Assembly: GCA_016213435.1 (NCBI GenBank)
Contig: JACRAL010000120.1
Coordinates: forward strand, 1-35,443
DNA length: 35,443 bases
Source of the DNA: Bacteroidota bacterium
Lineage (GTDB): Bacteria; Bacteroidota; Bacteroidia; Palsa-948
Direction of reading: 5' to 3'
This document shows, in pieces, positions 9,394 through 15,923 of this stretch. The notes beneath the pieces are model-generated. The model searched no databases, was not told the DNA's origin, and saw only the letters and a program-made list of their open reading frames with translations. The position numbers and the translations under genes were made by a program. Each line of letters starts with the position of its first letter. Position 1 is the first letter of the stretch.

Positions 9394-9445
9394 AAAAATC
9401 GCTCTGGTATCCTGATAACAATCAGGACGGAGCGATTTTTTTATT
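9394..9445. terminator. Bidirectional terminator between RRM gene and sulfatase gene
   Basis: A long hairpin: AAAAATCGCTC at 9394-9404 pairs with GAGCGATTTTT at 9430-9440, and TCCTGAT / ATCAGGA (9410-9416 / 9421-9427) extends the stem to a 4-nt loop. T-runs at the right end and A-runs at the left let it work on both strands. It separates the convergent genes and overlaps the stop codon of the minus-strand gene (9441-9443). Confidence 0.88.
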
Positions 9446-11378
9446 GTTTTCCAAGTTTTTTGTTCTCAAGTAGCCATTGGGCTGTTTGCAGCATGGAGTA
9501 AGTATAGGTTTTCATGCTGTCCAGAAGAGTTTTATTGTTTTCCAGAACATTTTTCTCACTGTTGTTTGAATAATCATACATGGATTCTCCTCCAAATTTC
9601 TGTATGATGAGAAAATGCTTTTTATCCAGACATCCGACCAGGTAATCTTTACAGAAAAAAACATAAGGTCTTTCTTCCGTGAAAAGATTTATTCCCAGCG
9701 TATTATTTGTATAAGGAATTTTCAGCAAATCCATCAGTGTTGGGAAAACATCTGTTTGAATTGCAAGTTTATCTATCAGCTTAGGTTCTTTTATCAGACT
9801 GGGTGCATAAATAATAAAAGGAGAATGATGATAAGAAAGAGGAATTTCATAAGGACTTTCCATATTGCATCCATGATCGGCAACAAAAACAAAAATGGTG
9901 TTATCATACCATTTTTCTTGAGAACATCGTTTCAAAAAATTCCCCAAAGCCCAATCTGCATATTCATACACTTGTTCAAACGAATCGTTGCTTTTTGGTT
10001 TGAAAGAAGTATGTCTTGGCAGAATTTGAGGCTCGTGTGTGCTGATCGTCAGCATGGTTGCAAAGAAGGGGTTTGCTGCTTTTGCAAAATCATTTAATTT
10101 ATTGAAAGCAAAATCATATTGAACTTCATCTGAAACACCAAATATTCCTTCGCTCAGATCAGATTTATATTCTTTGGCGCTGAAGAAATTATCAAAACCG
10201 TTGTTACGCAGAAAAAATCCCATGTTGTCAAATTCTTCCCAATGGGTGCAGAAAAAATTAGTGGAGTATCCCTTCTCTTTCAGCACACTGGCAATGCCCG
10301 TAAAATGCTGGTTCACCGTGTATATGTTCGAAATAGGATGTTCTCCGGGAACGGAAGGCATGGAATATAACATGCCGTACAATCCATTGCTGGTGTGCAT
10401 TCCACAGGTATAAAATCTTGAAAAGGAAATAGATTTTTTCGTAATACTGTCAAGATTCGGAGTAAACGATTTTCCACTGGAAGAAAGTCCTGTCATTTCA
10501 GCACTCATACTTTCCATAAGCACAAAAACAATATTTGGTTTTATAGATGATGAATCGGCAAATAAAACCTTTCGTGCAATAGGAGAATTAAATTGATCAT
10601 GAACATTCAAATATCTGCGTGCATTATTTATTGCAACAGCATCATCCAGATAATGCAAATAAATTTCTTGCATGCTGTCGAAAAACGAGTGAACAGGATT
10701 CAGCGGAAGCAGGTTTACAAATGGATAGTTTGTAACAAAGGCATCGCGAATGGCAACAGGACGTTTTCTCCATCCTCCGCGAATGCCGATGAGAAGAGAA
10801 AAACTTACACATACAAAAACAATAATTTTTTTCTTGACAGAATATTTTTCTTTGAAAATATTCTTCAGAAGTTTTTTATGAATGGAAAGCAGCAGAAAAA
10901 CAGAAATAATTAATCCACTGAAAAATGCGGTCATGTAAGAATAGTATTCGGAATTTTCCATAACAAATTTCATCATGATGCCGGGAGTATCTGTCCACAT
11001 GACAATGGCAGTGCTCAAGCGCGATCCGCAGAATTTGTAGAAAGGAATATCTGCTGTACAGGCCAGCAATACAGCAAAGAAGATGACTCCGAAATAGATG
11101 GAAATACTTCTTCTGAGCCATAAGGAACTATGATTGAACAACATGGCAATAAAAAATGCAAGGGCAGGAATCAGCAAGAGATAAGAGGATACCATTGTAT
11201 CGAAACTTATTCCCAAAGAAAAAGCATCATCATAAAGATTGTTTGAAATGTTTTGAGAAGAATTTACAAGTTGCCTGAAAAACACATAACGAAAGGCGGA
11301 AAAAAGTAAAAGCAAAACAACGAAATGAATAAATAAATATAATATCCAGGAAGGAATTTTTCTAAAAAGGACTTTCAT
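9441..11378 (-). CDS. LTA synthase-like membrane sulfatase (phosphoglycerol/phosphoethanolamine transferase family)
   Basis: About five N-terminal membrane helices (first ~220 residues) precede an extracytoplasmic alkaline-phosphatase/sulfatase-fold domain. Seen are N-I-V-F-V-L-M-E-S-M with the metal-binding Glu, C-G-M-H-T-S-N-G-L-Y-G around the expected Thr nucleophile, and V-F-V-A-D-H-G-C with the Asp-His metal pair. The domain order matches LtaS-type enzymes that move glycerol-phosphate or phosphoethanolamine onto envelope lipids or glycans; the substrate in this Gram-negative lineage is unknown. The frame is open to 11435, but ATG 11378 (M-K-V-L-F-R-K) is preferred: homologues start with such a basic segment, and a TAnnTTTG box lies at 11394-11401, inside the longer frame. 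The chosen form has 645 residues. Confidence 0.85.
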   Translation of the reverse strand: MKVLFRKIPSWILYLFIHFVVLLLLFSAFRYVFFRQLVNSSQNISNNLYDDAFSLGISFDTMVSSYLLLIPALAFFIAMLFNHSSLWLRRSISIYFGVIFFAVLLACTADIPFYKFCGSRLSTAIVMWTDTPGIMMKFVMENSEYYSYMTAFFSGLIISVFLLLSIHKKLLKNIFKEKYSVKKKIIVFVCVSFSLLIGIRGGWRKRPVAIRDAFVTNYPFVNLLPLNPVHSFFDSMQEIYLHYLDDAVAINNARRYLNVHDQFNSPIARKVLFADSSSIKPNIVFVLMESMSAEMTGLSSSGKSFTPNLDSITKKSISFSRFYTCGMHTSNGLYGMLYSMPSVPGEHPISNIYTVNQHFTGIASVLKEKGYSTNFFCTHWEEFDNMGFFLRNNGFDNFFSAKEYKSDLSEGIFGVSDEVQYDFAFNKLNDFAKAANPFFATMLTISTHEPQILPRHTSFKPKSNDSFEQVYEYADWALGNFLKRCSQEKWYDNTIFVFVADHGCNMESPYEIPLSYHHSPFIIYAPSLIKEPKLIDKLAIQTDVFPTLMDLLKIPYTNNTLGINLFTEERPYVFFCKDYLVGCLDKKHFLIIQKFGGESMYDYSNNSEKNVLENNKTLLDSMKTYTYSMLQTAQWLLENKKLGKQ

Positions 11379-11393
11379 TTTTATTGTAAAAAT

Positions 11394-11401
11394 CAAAAGT
11401 A
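11394..11401 (-). promoter_or_regulatory. Possible -7 element of the sulfatase gene
   Basis: On the minus strand this reads TACTTTTG, an exact TAnnTTTG. No TTG at the usual distance was found. It lies 15 bp before ATG 11378 and supports that start. A plus-strand TATTTTTG at 11444-11451 could serve the divergent gene at 11497, but matches in such AT-rich DNA are easy by chance. Confidence 0.35.
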
Positions 11402-11496
11402 GGAAACTTCCCATAAAAAATTCATTTCTAAACAAAAGAAAATTATTTTTGATTGTTCTAAAATCATTCTATTTATTATTTTTATGAAAAAAAATC

Positions 11497-12171
11497 ATGC
11501 AGACAATAAATAATTACGGAAGAGAATTTGCACCCAACCGTTCTAAAAGAAACCTGCTCATGCTGTATGTTATCTGTGGTTTGTTTATTTGTGTCGGTGT
11601 TGGGATGATTATAGCCGGCTTACAGGGTGAGACGGATCTTATAACAGGTGGCATGGTAATGACGGGGTTTGCAACATTCCTTCTGCTGCTCGGTCATTTT
11701 TTTACTTCTCCTTTAAATGTTGCTTATTATGTAAGTTCAAGCGGCATTATTCTCAAACAAGGAAAAAAAATTCTAACGATACCTTATGGAGAGCTTGAAT
11801 CAATCACTCATCTCAGGGAAGAACAATCGGAAGAATTTATTCTGAAACTTCAAAATAAATTGGTTGACAAACAGAGAGAAGATATCAGTGAAGCATTGGA
11901 AGCAAAACAAGAATTTAATTTTGGTACCATGTTTCAAAAGACAAAAGATGCTTTTAAGAAACAAGCAAAAGATTTTGAAAAATATAAGTTTCTGAGTGTT
12001 GCTGTTGCTTATTCAGGTTCCGGAAGGCAGCGCGGACCGGCAAAGGCAAGCAGTGTCGATCTCCCATGCGATATGGTTTTCATTTTGTTGAAAAGTGGAG
12101 AATGTTATTTTATTTCTCCTCTTGATATTGAAGGATTTATTAGTGAAGTGAACAGGAATAAAAGAGCATGA
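11497..12171 (+). CDS. Two-helix membrane protein of unknown function, possible PH-like domain
   Basis: The 224-residue protein has two closely spaced membrane segments (about residues 22-42 and 50-70) and a soluble region. The part after the helices (V-S-S-S-G-I-I-L-K-Q-G-K-K-I-L-T-I-P-Y-G) looks like the first strands of a bacterial PH-like domain, interrupted by a charged, probably coiled insert (about 115-170) and resuming with strands around M-V-F-I-L-L-K-S-G-E-C-Y-F-I-S-P. The PH-like reading is an inference from strand pattern. The last bases overlap the next frame by ATGA. I do not recognise a specific family. Confidence 0.7.
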   Translation: MQTINNYGREFAPNRSKRNLLMLYVICGLFICVGVGMIIAGLQGETDLITGGMVMTGFATFLLLLGHFFTSPLNVAYYVSSSGIILKQGKKILTIPYGELESITHLREEQSEEFILKLQNKLVDKQREDISEALEAKQEFNFGTMFQKTKDAFKKQAKDFEKYKFLSVAVAYSGSGRQRGPAKASSVDLPCDMVFILLKSGECYFISPLDIEGFISEVNRNKRA

Positions 12172-12215
12172 TTCATATTTCAGAGATTAAGTATGTTTAC
12201 AAAAAAATTATAACA

Positions 12216-13262
12216 ATGCGTCAGATACTATTTTATTCGATCTTTTTTCTTTTCCATGCTGTAACAAATCTAAAGGCACAAGGAGATATTTTATTCATGC
12301 CATTTTTAGGCAGTACAAATACAGAAGATATTATTGTTTATAACAGCAAAACAGGAGAAACTGCGCAGTGGTATTTTGATAAGAGCAATAAAAAAATGAT
12401 AAAAGAGAAAGGTGGTTTTAAAATAATGAACACAGGATTTGAAGATGGGCGCACGATGATGCAATCATATATTGGTGCTGGGCATACAAGAGTAATTCTT
12501 ACATGGAATACTTCAAGTGCCCGATCTGTTTCCTGGTATTATAATAACAATACTAAAAAACTGGAAAAAAGTCCATTGGAATATCAGTTGCCACAGAATA
12601 TTGGATTATCGGGCAGTGTGATGATGCATGCCTATCTGGATAAAGAGAATACAGAAATAATTTTATGCTGGGAAACAACTACCGGAAAATCAATTTCATT
12701 TTACTACAACAGGTCTGCAAAAAAGTTTATGAAGTCAATGCCCGGTTATCAGCTTCCTGAAGATCCGGGCGTCAAAGGAAAAATCAGGATGCATCCTTAC
12801 ATAACAAAAGACGGAAGTGAAGCGGTGCTTGTTTGGGATGTGAACACAGGCAATTCTATAGCTTATTATTATGAGCGCAATGTGAAAAAATATGTGAAAT
12901 CTCCCGAAGGATTTCAATTGCCTGCAAATACGGGAATAAACGAAGAAGTAATGATGTATCCTTATATAGGCAGAGATGGAAGCGAGGATATATTAGTGTG
13001 GAACTGTAAAACCGGAAAATCGGTTTCGTGGAATTATGATTTAGGAGAAAAGAAATTTATGCCATCACCGGACAGTTACCAGCTTCCGGTAAGTTTTACA
13101 GAAAATGTGATGATGATTCCGCGCGTTGAAAATGGAGACGAGGTTATTTATGTTTGGAACAGCACAAACGGACAATCTGTAAATTATTTATTTGATATGG
13201 AGAAAAAAAGGTATGTGAAATCAGAACAAGAGTATCAACTTCCGCCTAATCCGTTTGAATGA
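12216..13262 (+). CDS. Secreted protein of six ~55-residue repeats (YQLP repeats)
   Basis: From ATG 12216 the protein has 348 residues with a clear signal peptide (M-R-Q-I-L-F-Y ... L-K-A-Q-G, cleavage near residue 22). The frame opens at 12168, overlapping the previous stop, but the extra 16 residues would bury the signal peptide. The mature part is a regular repeat: Q-L-P occurs at residues 124, 179, 234, 289 and 341, a 55-residue period. Each unit has a strand pair such as I-L-V-W-N-x-x-T-G-K-S-x-S-W-Y-Y followed by K-K-F-x-K-S. Six units are visible, the first degenerate. A small beta-propeller or similar is plausible. The family is unknown to me; it is probably exported and co-transcribed with 11497-12171. 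Confidence 0.75.
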   Translation: MRQILFYSIFFLFHAVTNLKAQGDILFMPFLGSTNTEDIIVYNSKTGETAQWYFDKSNKKMIKEKGGFKIMNTGFEDGRTMMQSYIGAGHTRVILTWNTSSARSVSWYYNNNTKKLEKSPLEYQLPQNIGLSGSVMMHAYLDKENTEIILCWETTTGKSISFYYNRSAKKFMKSMPGYQLPEDPGVKGKIRMHPYITKDGSEAVLVWDVNTGNSIAYYYERNVKKYVKSPEGFQLPANTGINEEVMMYPYIGRDGSEDILVWNCKTGKSVSWNYDLGEKKFMPSPDSYQLPVSFTENVMMIPRVENGDEVIYVWNSTNGQSVNYLFDMEKKRYVKSEQEYQLPPNPFE

Positions 13263-13292
13263 TTTTTTTGTTTGTTTGTGAACGCGGGGCAT

Positions 13293-13541
13293 TTACTTCA
13301 CTCTTTTCACTGCCCAGCCGCTGCCATCGGCAAGTTTGCCGAAAGTATATTTTACAGTGGGAAATTTTTTCATGATGTAATGGCAAATGCGCGTGGGCGT
13401 TTGGCAGCCCTTCCATTCTTTTTTAGAGATAAATAAACTTTCTCCCACATGCAAACCGATGATGGCGTTAAAAAAAGGCGAAGTTTTTCCGCTGCTTATG
13501 AGCGGAAGTTTTGAAAATTCTTCGTCAGAAATTTTTTTCAT
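13293..13541 (-). CDS. Small conserved-looking protein of unknown function
   Basis: An 82-residue soluble protein, M-K-K-I-S-D-E-E-F-S-K-L-P at the start and G-S-G-W-A-V-K-R-V at the end, with a basic central part (K-K-E-W-K-G-C-Q-T-P-T-R-I-C). No signal peptide or membrane segment. Composition and the compact alpha/beta pattern look like a real protein, but I cannot name a family. Its upstream side is unusual: an array of eight 21-bp repeats ends about 50 bp before the start codon. Confidence 0.65.
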   Translation of the reverse strand: MKKISDEEFSKLPLISSGKTSPFFNAIIGLHVGESLFISKKEWKGCQTPTRICHYIMKKFPTVKYTFGKLADGSGWAVKRVK

Positions 13542-13591
13542 GATTGATTTTTTTTGATGAAATTACAAAACGAGAATACCATTTTTCTAAA

Positions 13592-13759
13592 AGCATTCAA
13601 TCAAAACATAACAGCGTTTAATCAAAGTTTAACATCGTTCAATCGAAGTTTAACATCGTTTAATCAAAACATAAATACGTTCAAACAAAACATAACATCG
13701 TTTAATCAAACTCTAACAGCGTTTAATTAAAGTTTAACATCGTTTAATCAAAACATAAA
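13592..13759. repeat. Tandem array of eight 21-bp units
   Basis: Units start at 13592, 13613, 13634, 13655, 13676, 13697, 13718 and 13739 with no spacer. The core is CGTTTAATCAAA followed by either AGTTTAAC or AACATAAC/A; variants alternate (unit 1 CATTCAATC, unit 3 CGTTCAATCGAAG, unit 6 CAAACTCTAAC). Every frame is closed by stops, so it is not coding. It lies between the terminator at 13781-13810 and the start of the 82-residue gene, so it occupies that gene's upstream region. Confidence 0.93.
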
Positions 13760-13780
13760 TCAGAATAGTGTTTTTAACAA

Positions 13781-13810
13781 AAAAAATCCGCTTATAGCGG
13801 ATTTTTTTTG
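13781..13810. terminator. Terminator after the M4 peptidase-paralogue operon
   Basis: TCCGCT (13787-13792) pairs with AGCGGA (13796-13801) around a 3-nt loop, flanked by six A on the left and eight T on the right, so the stem extends through A-T pairs. It lies 15 bp past the stop of the minus-strand gene at 13826 and should end that transcript. Confidence 0.85.
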
Positions 13811-13825
13811 TTTTTTAAGTTTTTA

Positions 13826-14341
13826 TTACGGTACCGGATTCGCAGGAGGTGGGGTGCTGCCCTGATTGCCGCCTTGTCCTTCAAACATGGGCGACAGATC
13901 GTCCACCACTGCATCGGCACCCGGCACCTGATTATCGGCTGCCTGCTTGGAGTAATCGTAGAGTTGGCGTGTCCATATATATGCTTCGCTGCCTGCCACT
14001 TGCTGGGTATCCTTATATATTTCCAGTATCTGCGCAAGCTGCCCTGTTAGGTTTTCCATCTGGTCGTAAAAAGTTAAATCGCTGGCTGCCTCGGCAAGTG
14101 TGCCCACTCCCAAACCGGCAACTCCGGTGGCAAGAACGGCATTGTTGGGTCCATGATTTTTTATTGCCCGCTGCACGTATGGGTAGCGCGTGTTGTTGAT
14201 GTTGGGCAAACTTGTGCGCTCGGCTTTTGTAAGATTAAACTGCAGGGGCATGTTTGCCGGATTTTTCAGCGCGGTGATGGCTGCCTGCAGAGCCGTTACC
14301 TGCGCGGCTGTGAGTGTGATGTTGATTTTTGAGAATGGCAT
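13826..14341 (-). CDS. Unknown Bacteroidota protein, shorter paralogue
   Basis: 171 residues, no signal peptide. It opens with M-P-F-S-K-I-N-I-T-L-T and contains L-T-K-A-E-R-T-S-L-P-N-I-N, R-Y-P-Y-V-Q-R-A-I, D-T-Q-Q-V-A-G-S-E-A-Y and N-Q-V-P-G-A-D-A-V-V-D-D-L. These blocks are shared nearly word for word with the first ~155 residues of the neighbour at 14493-15464, so the two are duplicates. The pattern (mostly helical, with the AGSEAY and VPGA motifs) recalls a widespread uncharacterised Bacteroidota family. The tail is Gly/Pro-rich (G-S-T-P-P-P-A-N-P-V-P). The DNA is clearly richer in G+C than its surroundings, which suggests transfer. It is last in the operon. Confidence 0.8.
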   Translation of the reverse strand: MPFSKINITLTAAQVTALQAAITALKNPANMPLQFNLTKAERTSLPNINNTRYPYVQRAIKNHGPNNAVLATGVAGLGVGTLAEAASDLTFYDQMENLTGQLAQILEIYKDTQQVAGSEAYIWTRQLYDYSKQAADNQVPGADAVVDDLSPMFEGQGGNQGSTPPPANPVP

Positions 14342-14463
14342 AGTAAAACAGATTTGTGAATTTGAAAATGTGCCGATGTGTCAATGAATTTCATTGACTG
14401 TTTTTCATATCTGCACAATTTCCAAATTCGGTTGTTATTATTTGTTTTTGTTATTTGTCTTTT

Positions 14464-14490
14464 TCCCCCCTTTAGGGCAGAGGGGCTTCT
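14464..14490. repeat. Intergenic GC-rich mini-repeat
   Basis: CCCCCCTTTAGGGC followed by AGAGGGGCTTCTT. It resembles the element inside the TMTC-like gene at 7361-7385 (CTCCCTTTAGAGCTGGGGC). It lies in the 151-bp gap between the two paralogous genes. Confidence 0.55.
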
Positions 14491-14492
14491 TC

Positions 14493-15464
14493 TTAATTTG
14501 TTGTTACCACCCATCCCCTGCTTCTTAATGCAATTAATGCGGGGAATGCAGGATCGGGCACAGGCATGGTGCCTCCCGAAATATTAAGCAGTCCTCCGCT
14601 GGTTCCGTAATTATTTATTTGTGTGATAAGCGCATACATATTGGTTAATGAAATATGGTTGCCATAAAAGTTAAAGGTGGTTGCCGTGCTGAGATCACCC
14701 GTGATCGTAATATCGGTTGCATTAATATTGGGCATCTGCAATGCCGAAACATCAGTAAACACTCCGGGAGTAATTTCGGTAACTGTTATATTCTTTTGTC
14801 CGGGCAGGGTATACACGTGCTGAAAATTTATGGTGCCTCCTGCAGGCAGATCGGCAGAGTTGGTTTGTCCACTTTCCCATGTGGTGAGTATCGTTCCTCC
14901 GCTTGCCGAAAGATTTCCGGTAATGTTAATTTCCAGAGGCATGCCGCTGATGATGCTTTGATCGGAAGTGATGTTGATGCTTGCTGTTGCAGGCGGTGGC
15001 GCTGGAGCTCCTCCTCCTTTTTCAAAAAGAGTTGCCAGATCATCTACCACCGCATCTGCGCCCGGCACCTGATTGGCGGCTGCATCTTTGGCGCTGTTAT
15101 ATAGCATGCGCGTCCATGTATATGCTTCGCTGCCTGCTACCTGCTGTGTGTCTTCATAAATTTCTAATGCCTGCCTGAGCCGAAGCAGATGCGCTTTCAT
15201 CTGATCATAAAACACAAGATCGTTTGTGGCTTCGGCTTGTGTGCCGGCATAGCCGCTTACGAGTGTGGGGTTTGCCGGACCATGGTTTTCTATGGCGCGC
15301 TGCACATAGGGGTAGCGTTCGCTGTTAATATTGGCAAGCGATGTGCGCTCGGATTTTGTGAGGTTGTACTTTACGGGCAGCGTGTTAATAATGGTATCAA
15401 TGGCTGCTGCAATGGTGCTCATTTCATCGGGCGTGAGGGTGATGTTTATTTTTGAAAAGGGCAT
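14493..15464 (-). CDS. Unknown Bacteroidota protein, longer paralogue with added beta-rich domain
   Basis: 323 residues. Residues 1-155 match the neighbour at 13826-14341 (M-P-F-S-K-I-N-I-T-L-T, D-T-Q-Q-V-A-G-S-E-A-Y, V-P-G-A-D-A-V-V-D-D-L). A Pro/Ala linker follows, then a Ser/Thr/Asn-rich beta region (about 170-323) ending L-R-S-R-G-W-V-V-T-T-N. That ending resembles the last strand of leucine-rich or parallel-beta repeat modules in other Bacteroidota proteins. No signal peptide is visible, so the site of action is unclear. It starts 18 bp after the 143-residue gene and shares its G+C-rich composition with the shorter copy only. Function unknown. Confidence 0.8.
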   Translation of the reverse strand: MPFSKINITLTPDEMSTIAAAIDTIINTLPVKYNLTKSERTSLANINSERYPYVQRAIENHGPANPTLVSGYAGTQAEATNDLVFYDQMKAHLLRLRQALEIYEDTQQVAGSEAYTWTRMLYNSAKDAAANQVPGADAVVDDLATLFEKGGGAPAPPPATASINITSDQSIISGMPLEINITGNLSASGGTILTTWESGQTNSADLPAGGTINFQHVYTLPGQKNITVTEITPGVFTDVSALQMPNINATDITITGDLSTATTFNFYGNHISLTNMYALITQINNYGTSGGLLNISGGTMPVPDPAFPALIALRSRGWVVTTN

Positions 15465-15482
15465 GGAATAGTTTTTTGTTGT

Positions 15483-15914
15483 TTAGTCTTTTGTAGGAAA
15501 GTATAAAAAAGTAGCTCCTATATTTTCTATATGTTTTTTTATTTCTTTGATTTTAGGATCTAATTCAAGATTTTTTTCTCCTATAACTAATATCATTACA
15601 ACATTCACAACATCTTTATAATGGTTGGTATAATAATAAGTTTGTCCTAATAATCTCTGTATTTCCCCAGTATCTTTAATTAGTTTATCTGCTAATTTAA
15701 CTTCTACTCCTGCACTTCCATCATTGTAATCAATATCAATATAAAATTTCAAAAAACCAATTTGTTTTTCATTTGTAACTTTCAAACCATGATCTTTCAA
15801 ATGTTGAAAAACCATTTTTGAAATTGCAGGCTCATCTTTTCCTTTTAAATAATTTTTGGAAACAGAAAATGCTTGTAGTTTCTCAGATATTTGTCCTAAA
15901 AATGTAATTGCCAT
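15483..15914 (-). CDS. Small protein, possible PD-(D/E)XK nuclease-like fold
   Basis: 143 residues, no signal peptide. The centre reads F-Y-I-D-I-D-Y-N-D-G-S-A-G-V-E-V-K-L-A-D: an acidic strand, a turn, then E-V-K, which is the arrangement of PD-(D/E)XK catalytic cores. It is followed by E-I-Q-R-L-L-G-Q-T-Y-Y-Y and a hydrophobic strand V-V-M-I-L-V-I-G, also usual in that fold. The assignment is from pattern only. The gene lies 9 bp after the M4 peptidase gene and 18 bp before the longer paralogue, on the same strand and probably the same transcript. Its A+T-rich codon use matches the peptidase gene rather than the paralogues. Confidence 0.65.
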   Translation of the reverse strand: MAITFLGQISEKLQAFSVSKNYLKGKDEPAISKMVFQHLKDHGLKVTNEKQIGFLKFYIDIDYNDGSAGVEVKLADKLIKDTGEIQRLLGQTYYYTNHYKDVVNVVMILVIGEKNLELDPKIKEIKKHIENIGATFLYFPTKD

Positions 15915-15923
15915 CGTTTGTGA

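Noticed and set aside
11379-11435. Upstream start of the sulfatase gene
   Set aside because: The 19 extra residues contain the TAnnTTTG element and do not resemble homologue starts.
13592-13759. CRISPR array
   Set aside because: The 21-bp units abut without unique spacers and no cas genes are nearby; it is a plain tandem repeat.
13808-15455. Plus-strand frames opposite the two paralogous genes
   Set aside because: They arise from the G+C-rich composition of the minus-strand genes; the peptides are Cys/Arg-rich with no family features, whereas the minus-strand products are conserved duplicates.
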